From Ardenticatenales bacterium (lineage in GTDB: Bacteria; Chloroflexota; Anaerolineae; Promineifilales; Promineifilaceae): DNA of 64,000 nucleotides. The DNA is taken from the NCBI GenBank assembly GCA_020634575.1, contig JACKBM010000029.1, positions 1 through 64,000 of the forward strand. The letters run 5' to 3'. Positions within the stretch are counted from its first letter, which is position 1. Each line of letters starts with the position of its first letter. The position numbers were made by a program, and so were the translations under genes. This document shows, piece by piece, positions 1-9,500 of the stretch. The notes beneath the pieces were generated by a model. It saw nothing but the letters and a program-made list of their open reading frames with translations, was not told the DNA's origin and made no database searches.

Positions 1-40
1 CTGTTCAAACCAGTTGAATGATGGCCCCATTTTACCCCGT

Positions 41-1174
41 CTACGTGATTTCCGTAGGAAACTCGGCCGGCAAACGAATTAGAAATGTCGTTCCCCGGCC
101 CGGCTCGCTGCTGGCGCTGATCTCGCCGCCGTGAGCCTGCACCAGCCCCCGGGCTATCGAAAGCCCCAGGCCGGCGCCGGTCCCGGTTTGATGGGTCCGC
201 GCCCGATCGCCACGCCAGAAGCGGTCAAAAATGTGGGGCAGGTCAGCGGCGGGAATACCCTCACCTGTGTCACTTACGGTGAAGTGAAAATCGCCATTGT
301 CGCGGCCCAAAGCAAGCGTGATCTGGCCACCGGCCGGTGTGTGCCGGATACCGTTCATCAGCAGAATACTCAGCACCTGGTTGAGCCGGCCGGCGTCACC
401 ACGGAGGCGCCATGATTCAGCACCGGCCGGTAACGCCAGCACCAGATCAAGGCCGGCCGCCTCCGCCTGACCGCTAAAACTGGTCTGCGCATCGGTCAGC
501 AACTCGGCCGGGTTCACCGCTTCCAAAATGAGTTGAAGTTGGCCCGCCTCAGCCAGGGTCAACGTCTGCAAATCATCAACCAGACGGGCCAGCGCTTGCG
601 TCTCCTCCAGCGTCGCCTCGATATGGGTCTGGTCGGGTTCGTATACACCATCCAGAATCCCTTCCAGGTTGCCCTGGATAATATGCAGCGGTGTGCGCAG
701 TTCGTGCGCCACATCTGCCGTGAGATTACGCCGCTGCGCCTCAGCCCGCTCAAGCTCCTGCACCATCCGGTTGAAAGCACGCCCCAACTCACCAAATTCG
801 CCCGGCCCATAATCCGGCAGTTCGATGGCCAGGTTGCCTTCAGCCACTTCACTCACGGCCGTCAGGATCTCGGCCACCGGCGTGACCGTCCGCCGGAACA
901 AGCGCCGCGCCACGACAAAGGCCAAGGTGACCAGGATAAAGGCCCCGGCACATGCCTGAACCCAGGTCAGCAGCGCCAATTGCTCGTTGCCCGAAATTCC
1001 GGTGGCCAGCCGGTAGGTCAACAAAGTCAACCCACCGAGGACGAGAAAACTGAAAGAAATCAGCAAAAAGAGGAAACGGAAAAAGAAAAAGCGATTCCAG
1101 GGTGGATGCTCGCCCTCCCGCCAGCGGCGCCGATGCTGGCCACGCGACCAGGGACCATGGTCAGGTCGTTTCAT
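41..1174 (-). CDS. Sensor histidine kinase (HAMP-HisKA-HATPase)
   Basis: Membrane-bound sensor kinase of a two-component system, 377 aa. An N-terminal His/Arg/Trp/Gly-rich cytoplasmic stretch (1-28) is followed by two membrane segments (about 31-53 and 69-90) enclosing only about 15 residues, so there is almost no extracellular sensor domain. A HAMP linker (about 91-145) leads to the H-box DVAHELRTPL with the phospho-acceptor His157, then an HATPase domain with N-box LLMNGIRHT, G1 DTGEGIP and G2 GAGLGLSIARGL. The start ATG overlaps the stop of the response regulator gene in an ATGA junction, so the two are translationally coupled. The short loop suggests it senses the membrane or a partner protein; the small membrane protein upstream is a candidate (inference). 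The stimulus is unknown. Confidence 0.93.
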   Translation of the reverse strand: MKRPDHGPWSRGQHRRRWREGEHPPWNRFFFFRFLFLLISFSFLVLGGLTLLTYRLATGISGNEQLALLTWVQACAGAFILVTLAFVVARRLFRRTVTPVAEILTAVSEVAEGNLAIELPDYGPGEFGELGRAFNRMVQELERAEAQRRNLTADVAHELRTPLHIIQGNLEGILDGVYEPDQTHIEATLEETQALARLVDDLQTLTLAEAGQLQLILEAVNPAELLTDAQTSFSGQAEAAGLDLVLALPAGAESWRLRGDAGRLNQVLSILLMNGIRHTPAGGQITLALGRDNGDFHFTVSDTGEGIPAADLPHIFDRFWRGDRARTHQTGTGAGLGLSIARGLVQAHGGEISASSEPGRGTTFLIRLPAEFPTEIT

Positions 1175-1857
1175 AGCTCATCATTTATGCGATAACCGAC
1201 GCCATAGACGGTCAAAATGTATTGGGGATTGGCCGGATCCTCTTCCAGCTTGCGGCGCAAATTTTTAACATGGGCGTCGATGCTGCGATCGTAGCCGTCA
1301 TAGACAACGCCATGGAGCCGCTGCAACAGCTGTGCCCGCGTCAATGTCTGGCCCGGATGTTGCACCAGGGCAGCCAGCAAACTGAATTCGGTGCGCGACA
1401 GCTCAATCGACTGCCCCTGGCGCCGCACCCGATAGGCATTGGTGTCAATCTCCAGGTCGCCCAGCCGGATGAGGCCCGCCTGGCGCAAACCACCCGACAC
1501 GCGCCGCAGCACCGCCCGGATGCGCGCGACCAGCTCGCGGGGCGAAAACGGCTTGGGGATGTAATCATCAGCCCCCAGCTCCAGGCCGATCAACCGGTCC
1601 GTCTCCTCCGTTCTTGCCGTCAACATGATGATCGGTACATCTGACTCCATGCGCAGGTGGCGGCAGACGTCCAGGCCATCCATTCCGGGCAGATTGAGGT
1701 CGAGCACCACCATGTCAGGCTGTTCCTGGCGCGCCATCAGCAGCGCCTCGCGGCCATCGCCGGTGGACAGCACCCGGTAACCGGCCCGCTCCAGGTAATC
1801 CCGGGCCAGCCGGACGATTTTCGGTTCATCCTCGACGATCAAAACAAGCTCATTCAT
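1171..1857 (-). CDS. OmpR/PhoB-family response regulator
   Basis: Transcriptional response regulator, 228 aa, the normal length for the family. The receiver domain (1-120) has the acidic pocket VEDE, the phospho-acceptor Asp53 in VVLDLNLPGMDG, the conserved Thr in IIMLTAR and Lys in IPKPF. The C-terminal winged helix (about 130-228) has the typical LSRTEFSLLAALVQHPGQ and the recognition-helix region SIDAHVKNLRRKL ending in VYGVGYRI. It is the first gene of the pair and overlaps the histidine kinase by 4 bp. Target genes are not evident; the broken small membrane protein gene immediately upstream on the same strand may belong to the same transcription unit. Confidence 0.95.
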   Translation of the reverse strand: MNELVLIVEDEPKIVRLARDYLERAGYRVLSTGDGREALLMARQEQPDMVVLDLNLPGMDGLDVCRHLRMESDVPIIMLTARTEETDRLIGLELGADDYIPKPFSPRELVARIRAVLRRVSGGLRQAGLIRLGDLEIDTNAYRVRRQGQSIELSRTEFSLLAALVQHPGQTLTRAQLLQRLHGVVYDGYDRSIDAHVKNLRRKLEEDPANPQYILTVYGVGYRINDEL

Positions 1858-1954
1858 CTACTTCGCTGCTTTCCAAATTCTCTCAGCCAATTACGCATTC
1901 ACATCTACTATGCCACGGCGGCTGTTTTCTTGCTACCCAACGCGACGGGTAGAG

Positions 1955-1987
1955 GGACCCGACTTGGGTTGGCCGCAAATCGGGTCC
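1955..1987. repeat. Hairpin with GGACCCGA arms
   Basis: Perfect 8-bp arms GGACCCGA (1955-1962) and TCGGGTCC (1980-1987) separated by 17 nt, lying in the gap between the response regulator and the next gene on the same strand. The adjoining bases (CGACGGGT at 1943-1950) resemble the hairpins at 16028-16066 and 51751-51800, so this is probably a degenerate member of one extragenic palindrome family. It may act as a weak terminator for the gene to its right on the minus strand. Confidence 0.45.
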
Positions 1988-2026
1988 TATGGGGGAGAGA
2001 GAGCTAATCAAACGTATTTTAGCGCA

Positions 2027-2423
2027 TCAAAAATCATCGAGCGATTTTTCCGAGGGCGCTTCAGAGGCTGTGGTGACGTGGCCCCATGGACCGCGATGGT
2101 GAAGAATTGCGCATAGAAACGCTTTCTTACCAATACCGCCAGCGCAGCCGAACATCCGGAAAATGACAAAAGAATGAAGACTGGCAAGCTGAGCCGCCGA
2201 AAAAGCTGAACCCGGTTGCGGTATGAGGACCGCCGTATACGTTACTCGGGGCGATGGGTGCCGGCGCTGGTGACTCAGCCTGAGAGGCAGCCATCTGGCC
2301 GGCCACGAAGCCAGCCTCATACGCATCAGCCGACCGGCCCCGGCTGAACATCATCAGCAGCCCGCCCAGCAGCAACAGAAACATCAGGGGAGCCAGAAAA
2401 AAGGCTCGTCTCCGCATAAACAT
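2027..2423 (-). pseudogene. Small membrane protein, frame-disrupted
   Basis: The 5' part (from ATG at 2423) encodes a basic start, a strong hydrophobic segment (FFLAPLMFLLLLGGLLMMF) and a polar stretch ending near TGFSFFGG, after which the frame runs into unrelated sequence and stops at 2127. A continuation with the expected character lies in another frame, LASLHSFVIFRMFGCAG, and then AILHHRGPWGH and an acidic tail ending SEKSLDDF at 2027. A hydrophobic N-terminus, a second hydrophobic segment, a His/Trp/Gly patch and an acidic end resemble small two-span membrane proteins found next to two-component genes in this kind of genome (from general knowledge). At least one indel near 2185-2200 breaks it. 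It could be a true pseudogene or a sequence error; see the finding on the 2.1-6.5 kb block. Confidence 0.5.
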
Positions 2424-3548
2424 CGTTACACTCCATTAACTAAAAGTTGATAGTTGTAGGATGCGCCGAAGTTGTGAATGAAATGTGAAAGTCCTGGGGA
2501 AAACCGTTGAAATATTGGACAGGGTTTTCGCTTGGCAGTAAGGTTGCATTCGCCAACCAGATTCTGCGCCTTAGCAAACGTCAAACGTCACAGATGAGCA
2601 TCTTTGCAGCGGTACGCGCCAGGTAGCGCCAATTTTAGCATCCAGGCCGCACCGAGTCAGCGCACCATCCATACCACACGCGCCGCTTGCAACTTGCCCG
2701 CCCTGAACCGCAACAGGATAATCGCGCGTGACTTTGCGCGGATTTACCATTGCGCCGGACATTCGGCGGCAGCGGCCACGCTATCCGCAATTCAGCCGGG
2801 CGGCGCCGCGAAATACAGAAGCTTTAACATCAGCCATCCTGCCGATCCTGGGTAACGACGCCGTGCGGCCTACCTATGGCGCTTCCCACTACTATTCACC
2901 AGCCATACAATTGCAGGATGAATCGAGAACCGGCCGCTCCCGTTATCTGAAACGGTAAATCTCCTCCAGGCCTTGTGCCCGCCTGGACATGGCCCGCCGC
3001 CTCCGCCTCTTGCCCATCGCGACATCTCGCCGCAGCAGCGGCACCGCCGGACAGGCGCATCCTCTGGCACCAATTTTGGCGCCTTAACGCTTTTGCCTGC
3101 GCTTCCCGCCACGCCAGTAGCCATCCCCCGCAACTGCCGCAATGCCGGCAGGTGGCCAGCGAGCTGCCCTGACCGAAGTGTACCAGCTGGGCATCACCTG
3201 AATGACCGGCGGTTGCAGCGGATCCCCAGGCTGGGCCTCACCTGGAGCTGGCTTTTACGCCGCCCGGTAAATGTCCCGCACCCTTGATCCGCCGTTGATG
3301 GTCTGGCCGAGCTGGCAAAAGGCGGAAGATCGCTTCCCCAGCAGACGGTTTTTCTCGACGCTGACCAGTATATCCTTTTAATCCGTGACCAGCACCAATC
3401 GCATTGAAAGGCAGAAGAAGAAAATAGTGGGCGCCGCTGCGGGCGCCTATGACAATACACGTTGCTGGCTCCAGACCGCAGCGCAGATTAAAAATAAATG
3501 AACAAGTCCGCCCGCCACGGCTTTATAGAAAATAATGAGGAAACAACA
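2424..3548. other. No intact gene; probably decayed or error-ridden coding DNA
   Basis: About 1.1 kb without an intact convincing gene. Short frames on the plus strand carry protein-like stretches that change frame, for example AELAKGGRSLPQQTVFLDAD around 3307-3366, but I could not assign them to a family. A small hairpin (GGCGCC arms around 3430-3447) follows this stretch and could be a terminator. The plus-strand sequence at 3536-3548 (TGAGGAAACAACA) places a GAGGA ribosome-binding site before the ATG of the next broken gene. The stretch shares the indel-rich character of its neighbours. Confidence 0.4.
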
Positions 3549-4375
3549 ATGACGAACAATTTCACAATTGACGAGCGCACGGTGTTGGCACCGTGACCCT
3601 GGCCGTGGCCGATTTACAGCCGCGGCCACCTATTGCCTAAGTTTCTTGGCCTGGAACTGCTGGACAATGGCCCTGGTCGACAACCTTAGGGGATTAACGA
3701 TGATATCGACAGTCCGGGCTGGGCGCAGCAGATAGCCGCCAGCACCGACAGCGAGCCGCCGAGCTGTTCCACTGGCCATCCTCTTGCCAAGCCAGGTAGC
3801 CACAGACGACGCTCAAACATTACATCAACACGACCAGCACCGCGATCGGGGGGCGCCGGCGATCATCTGAATGAGCGAGCGCTATCTGGATGATCCGGAA
3901 GGCAATGGCATTGAGATATGCGGTCCGCCCCGTGAAGGGTGGCCCCCTACTAAAAACTGTGACTGGATGGCAACCCTGGCGCATCGACTGTCCTGACCTG
4001 AACCAACATCAATGGTATGCCGGCCGGTACAACGCTGGGTCGTAATACTCAAGGTGTTATGAAACCGCTGCAGGCGTTCGCGAGGAGTATGCTGGGCATC
4101 AGGCGCATTACCCTTCTTCCTGGGGCGACTTTCCACCTGGGTGCCGAGCGGGTTTCATCATCATTGGCGCCAGCATCACCCAGCATTCACGAGGCCAAAA
4201 CCAGCCACCAGCGGTTCCTCCGGCCTCGTCAACTTCAGCCTGCGCCTGACGTCATAAGCGCCCGTGAGCCGTGCTGGCTCCTGAAAGCCAGAGATATGCC
4301 CCCGTCACCGCTGGTGACGTGCGCAGGGGTGATGAATCCGGCCGGTAACCGATGCTACTGGAACTGGCGTAAGTG
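3549..4375 (+). pseudogene. Two-domain VOC (glyoxalase/CatE-like) dioxygenase, multiply frameshifted
   Basis: No single frame is open, but conserved pieces of a two-domain vicinal-oxygen-chelate protein of the CatE/YfiE type appear in the right order in changing frames. Domain 1: start MTNNFTIDERT, VGTVTLAVADLQPR, then KFLGLELLDNGPG, LKHYINTTSTAIGG, and the metal/catalytic-end block RYLDDPEGNGIEI followed by REGWP. Domain 2: MPAGTTLGR, MLGIR, the FHHHW block (family YHHHIG), SGSSGLVNFSLRL, and a degenerate NPAGNRCYWNW end. I see at least seven frame changes over about 820 bp. The order and spacing match an intact ~280-residue gene, so this is either a recent pseudogene or a gene damaged by sequencing indels. 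The family cleaves catechols or related substrates; the substrate here is unknown. Confidence 0.72.
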
Positions 4376-4411
4376 CTTGTCGCGGCCGGAATCAAGGCCG
4401 GCAGGCACTCA

Positions 4412-5611
4412 GGTTCGTAATGCGCTTTAGCGTTCAAGTATCCAGACGTGGGTGGCAGCAACGCGTCAGCCAACACCTGTCCCGATAATCCTTCCGAAAT
4501 AAAAACGTCCGTAAAACCAGCACTCAAGCGATAAGGGTTTCAATACTCCCCTGCGGGCGGCCCAGCCTGCGATTGAGCAAAATGGCAAAGTTGTAAGCCA
4601 CAACTTTAGCGGCCAGACGGGCATAGAGACCAAACATGGAGTGAGCCAGGTGGTCGGCTAGACCAAAGACCCGCTGCAAAGTGGCAAAGGCGGTTTCAAC
4701 GCCCTGCCGCTTGCTGGCCAGCCACTTCTTCTCGGCTCTGCTCCAGGCTGGTTGGTCCTGGGCTCGCTGCGGTGGCACTGTGATGACCCAGGCCAGATAA
4801 CTGTCCCACCAATGCCATTGCCAGCGGCGACCATTGAAACCCTTATCAGCCAGGAAGGGCCACTCTCGGGCTGGTCCGACAGCCTCCCAGGGGCCAATGT
4901 GAGCCACAGGCGGCGTTGCGACACTGCCACAACCCGGCGTGATGGCCGGGCCGACCAGTTGCGGGCGACCCCGCCGAGCGCTTAGAAAGGCCTCCAATAG
5001 CCAACGGTCGTTGATATGAGCCGCGCCCAATAGCCAACCGGTAATCAAGCCGTCCTGGCTGACACTGGCCAGGAGGTGATAGCCGTGAAACCACCCATAG
5101 CCGCCTCGTGTCGCATAATCGGCAATATTGCGCCCTCACCAGCGCCTGGCCATTGCTTTCGCTGAAGCTGGTTTTGACACACAATCGCGTTCGAAATACA
5201 ACAGCAATATCATTTTGACTTCTCCAGATGCTCTTGCAACTGCACCATTACCCCATACAGCCGTCGCGCTCGCTCATTGAACCGGCTCCGCCCCAACATG
5301 TGCGGAAACAGACCACGGAGATGGCTCTGCACGTAGCGCACCAGACCGCGCTCCGAGCGCCACGGCACACCCACTCGCCATTGTCCCAGCACGCTCAACG
5401 TCAGTACCTCACTCTCGCTGAGCTGCTGCTCAGGCTCTCGCTCTCTCTGCGGCGCAATCTCCGCCTTGTACCAGTCATCGATAAACACATATACTTCAGT
5501 CATAAAGGTTTCCAGATCCATGGGTAAACTCCTTTTAGTCGATGTGATTTACTCGCACTGGGCTTTAACAATTTTACCTACGGACCAGCCTTAAAGCCCT
5601 TTACCATGACC
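4412..5611. mobile_element. Degenerate insertion sequence
   Basis: A broken transposase gene (4524-5521) is flanked by sequences that look like imperfect terminal inverted repeats: GGTTCGTAATGCGCTTTAGC at 4412-4431 and, on the other strand, GGTCATGGTAAAGGGCTTTA ending at 5611. Both resemble the two ends of the 112-bp element at 58947-59058 (GGTTCGTAGTAAACGCTTTA and GGTTTGTAGTAAAGGGCTTC). The right flank also contains a hairpin GGGCTTTAA (5560-5568) / TTAAAGCCC (5591-5599). Exact ends and target-site duplication cannot be read because the region is rich in indels. Confidence 0.5.
4524..5521 (-). pseudogene. IS transposase (IS982-like DDE type), frameshifted
   Basis: The N-terminal part (5521-5210) reads FIDDWYKAEIAP, then SESEVLTLSVLGQWR, SERGLVRYVQSH and MLGRSRFNERARRLYGV, typical of the helical N-terminus of IS982-like transposases, and ends at a stop after LEKSK. 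The catalytic part resumes in another frame near 5130 with ADYATRGGYGWFHGYHLLAS, passes ADKGFNG, and ends VETAFATLQRVFGL, ARLAAKVVAYNFAILLNR at 4524. The link between the halves (about 5130-5212) requires at least two frame changes and part of the first catalytic Asp region is unreadable. It is not expected to make active transposase as written. The exact IS family is uncertain. Confidence 0.75.
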
Positions 5612-5819
5612 TGGCTTCTCCCCAGCGGCTGCGTCCGCTTGTTGCCCAATAAAACACCGCGCCGCGTGGCGCGATAAAACCGGTAAAAGCATTTGTGCGC
5701 CAGCGGTCAGCCGCTTTCGCTTAAGGGTGTCTTACCAGCTTACGCCAGCCAATCACTCTCGTTTTTGTCGGGACAGGCAAATACTGCATGACACACTGGC
5801 TGTGAACTGGCCGCATCCG
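5612..5819. other. Short non-coding stretch between IS remnant and nuclease tail
   Basis: About 200 bp with no open frame, RNA gene or repeat that I recognise. It lies between the right flank of the degenerate IS and the reconstructed 3' end of the nuclease gene. Confidence 0.3.
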
Positions 5820-6519
5820 GGATCGATGGTCGAATCATGAGAGCGGTTCATCGCCGACGGCAGGCTCCAGAAGTGCGCAGCACGCCGACCTTGACCTCAC
5901 CCTGGCAAGCATTGCCTGGCTGTATCGGTCGCCGTGGTAAGGTGGTATGAACTCTGTGCCGTATAGCGCTCCAGCCCGTTTTGGCCGCGTCTGCGTGCCG
6001 ACGCCCGTCGGCGCTGTAGCCAGGACCGTATTAAATCAACCGCTTCATCCTGCCAGATTCCGTCGATGCGGATCGAGATTGAATCGCCATCCGGGTCAGT
6101 TACGCCCAGGGATACGAATCAAACAGGCGATTCGGTACCCAGAAGATTAGCGCGGCTGGGCAATGCCGAACTAACAAGCTGACGCTGTTCCAGGTTCAGC
6201 CCAATGATGGCTTCGGATCGTGGTCGCGCTGGCGCGACGCGCGTTCGGCTCGCCACAGAGGCGGCCTGGGCGGGCGCTGCTGAAGCTAAAGTGTATGATC
6301 CCAGGATATCCGGCTCATCGCGCTGTTGATGTGCCAGATGGTCATGCCAGTTACCTGGGAGAGGATGCTGGCGTTGGCCAGACCAGCAGCTCCAGGTAAC
6401 GGCAATATCGAGAGAACATAGCCCCGCCACGTTGTTCACCCAGAACAGCATAAAGCCAGATCCAGTGTAATCATCGCTTACTTTTGACTGGTCTGTCGGC
6501 CCCAACCGGTGCGTCAGTA
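5820..6519 (-). pseudogene. Frame-disrupted 3' end of the secreted nuclease gene
   Basis: Continuation of the nuclease gene that is open from 9657 to 6520. In scattered frames the expected C-terminal pieces occur in order: NASILSQVTGMTIWHINS, DEPDIL, SAPAQAAS, EPNARRAS, DHDP (from the catalytic SDHDP motif of the endonuclease/exonuclease/phosphatase fold), IIGLNLEQRQ, then a further domain with VTDPDGDSISIRIDGIWQDE, GPGYSADG, TTATDT, NACQGEVKVGV and an end like DEPLS..DSTID. At least eight frame changes fall within about 700 bp. The extra domain resembles the short domain that closes some large secreted proteins (TDPDGD...QDEPV...G.C.GEV.VGVPHD). If the indels are errors, the real protein is about 230 residues longer and complete. 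Confidence 0.65.
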
Positions 6520-9500
6520 TCAGGTCTTTTCACTGTCATAGGAGTTGAGGTCGCCGATGATCAGAACATCAGCATCACCGCTGCCTGTCGGGTCGGTAGC
6601 CAGCCAGTCGACCAGCGCTTGAGCCGCCATGGTGCGGGTGATGTTGCAGTTGCCGGCGCCATCGCCCAGGTCCGGATCGCCGACTTCGTCACAGGCGGAG
6701 CCTTTGGACTTGAGGTGGTTGACGGCGACGGTGAAGGCGGCGCCATTGCTGTTTTGGGCAAAGCTCTGGGCCAGAACCGGCCGGTTCAACGTGTCAATGA
6801 ACCGCGCATCCACGGACGAATCCAGGATGGCGCTGGCGCCCAGCGGTGAAACTGCCGCTGTCCGGTAGATAAGCCCAACCGCGATCTCGTCCGTGCCGAT
6901 GACCGGTACACCCGGGTCGACAAAGGCATAGGTGCCCGGCGCTGTGGCGTCATTCAGACCATTTACCAGGTCGGCAATGGCGCTCAGCGCATCGTACCCA
7001 TCGTTCTCGATCTCCATCAGACCAATGACATCAGCGTCGGTCGCGATGATGGCAGCAATGATCTTGTCGCGCTGGCGATTAAACTCATCCAGGTTGTCAG
7101 CACCACGCGCGGTGGGGAAGCCACCGCCCAGGCCATCGCCATTGAAGTAGTTCAACACATTGAAGCTAGCCACTGTCAAGTTGCCGCCCACCGGATCCGG
7201 CGCCGCGGTGCGCGGATTCACTGGGGTGTAATCAGCGCCCTGCGTCGGCTGCAGGCGATAAAGATCAAAGCGGTAGTCAATCACGCCAGTGACGTTGTTG
7301 AGCACGTCGCCGCCGCGGAACAGGTTGGTCAGGTCAAAGATCGCCCCATTCGGGTGAATGGCCGGGTCCGGGTTCTGGGACGTACGGCCATCATCAAGGG
7401 TGATCCGGCTGGCGGCATTGCTGGCTGCCAGCGCGGCCTGATCAGGACTGCCCGGCTCAAAAATGGCCGTCGGCTGGAACTGGCGTTCCGGCGTCAGGAC
7501 AATCTCGCCGAAGCGGTCGAAGTTAAAGAATTCGGAGATGTAAAGGGGCTGATTAAAAGTAACCAGCATGCCCTCGTACGGCTCCAGGTCTGTGGGGATG
7601 GTAACAGGCGTGGGGGCCACGCTGCCCGTGCCACAAACCAGCAGCGCGTCGACATTGCCGACCTCCGTCATGTTGAAGAATTCGGAGACCACGCCGCTGA
7701 CGCGAACCAGGTCGCCAGGCATCACATCCATCGCGCCTGGCGCAAAGACGAAGATACCATCAGACGTGGCGGCATCGCCGTCGCCCAGCGCATCCTGGAC
7801 ATAGAAGCCGTCCAGGTCAGTATGATCACTATCGTTCTCCTGGAAGTCACCAACAACAACGCCGTCGATGACAACCGACGCGCCAACCATCGGGCTGGCG
7901 GCGCCATTACCCTGGATCGTGTAGATCGGGGTGGCCACGTCCGGAGTGGTACAGGAGAGCGGCGGCACAACGATTTCACAAAGATTTTCGGCGCCCGGCG
8001 TTGGGGCATACTGGGCGTAGGTGGCTGTGTTCAGGGCACCACCACTGCCATTGGGGCAACGCTGATTGGAATCAAAAGCGCTACCACCGGCGCCACCGCC
8101 TTCATTAATCTGCGGCTGGCCCGGATTAAGCAGGGTCAGCAATTCAGGATCGTCCGCATCACTGGTGTCATAGACCAGCGCGTCCAGCAGATTAGCTGTT
8201 GTCAGCGCCGTACCATTGGGGAAGTTGGCGGCATCATCCTGGTATAGTGCGACGGCATCCGCGCCATTCTGCAACCCATTGCTGCCGAAGGTGATCGACG
8301 GGGTTGGCACAACGTCCGCGTTGCCCAGGACAAAGTAGCCGTTGGCGTCCGTGCTGAAGCCGTCGAGGTCGAAGGCCGCGTAGGAAGTATCGCCGTTGCC
8401 ATTGTAGAAGACGACGGTCAACCCATCCAGGGCACTGTTGCCGACACCACCATCATAGAGTTCGACGAACTCTAAAATGTCAGTGCCATCTGTATCAGAA
8501 TCCACCTCGTTAATGATGAACACGGGAGCGGTCGGGCCACCGCCGCAGTTGGCGGTGTGGCTGCCAAGACCGGTGAAGGTGTTCTGAGGCAACACAACCC
8601 ATTCGGCTGAGGCATCAAAGGCATCATCGGGGTTGGTGTCGCCGGCACAGACTGATTCCAGCCGTTGCAGCGTATCATCCTGACCGCCACCAGCCCATTC
8701 GCTGCCGGGGTCAAAGCCAATCTGGCCAAACGCATCAACCACGGCGCCATCTTTACGCAAAACAACGGCGTCGTCGCCGTTGAAGTTGATCACGCTGCTG
8801 TTGGTAACATCAGCTTCCGCCAGGATTGCGGCGTCTGCACTGGCATGGGCCAGCACATAAACATCGCCGTCAGCGATCGTGCCGGTCAGGGCCATCGACT
8901 GGCTTGGTGAAGCTGCGCCATTGCTATAGAGCTCCAGCGTATAGTTGCCGGCCGCCAGGTCCACAGCACCACCGGTGCCATTGTAAATCTCAATTGCCTT
9001 GTTGAAGCTGCTACCTTCGATGTATTCGGAGATGAATAAATCCTCAGCCCCGCTGCTGCCACAATCAGCCGTGTGGCTGCCAAGGCCAGTGAAGGTGTTC
9101 TGAGGCAACACAACCCATTCGGCTGAGGCATCAAAGGCATCATCGGGGTTGGTGTCGCCGGCACAGACAGATTCCAGCCGTTGCAGCGTATCATCCTGAC
9201 CGCCACCAGCCCATTGGCTGCCGGGGTCAAAGCCAACCTGGCCGAAAGCGTCGACAACGGCGCCATCTTTACGCAAAACAACGGCGTCGTCGCCGTTGAA
9301 ATTGATCACGCTGCTATTTGTCACATCAGCTTCCGCCAGGATTGCGGGGTCTGCACTGGCATGGGCCAGCACGTAGACATCACCATCGGCGATCGTGCCG
9401 GTCAGGGCCATGCTGGCGGTTGGTGAAGCCGCCCCATTGCTGTACAGCTCCAGGGTGTAGTTGCCGGCCGCCAGGTCAACAGCACTCCCCGTGCCGTTGT

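Noticed and set aside
2571..3460. Several short frames between the small membrane protein and the VOC pseudogene
   Set aside because: None has a ribosome site together with a recognisable domain; they change frame repeatedly like the rest of the block.
7354..8247. 297-codon open frame antisense to the nuclease gene
   Set aside because: The opposite strand carries conserved LTD and OB-fold motifs; the antisense frame is a compositional shadow.
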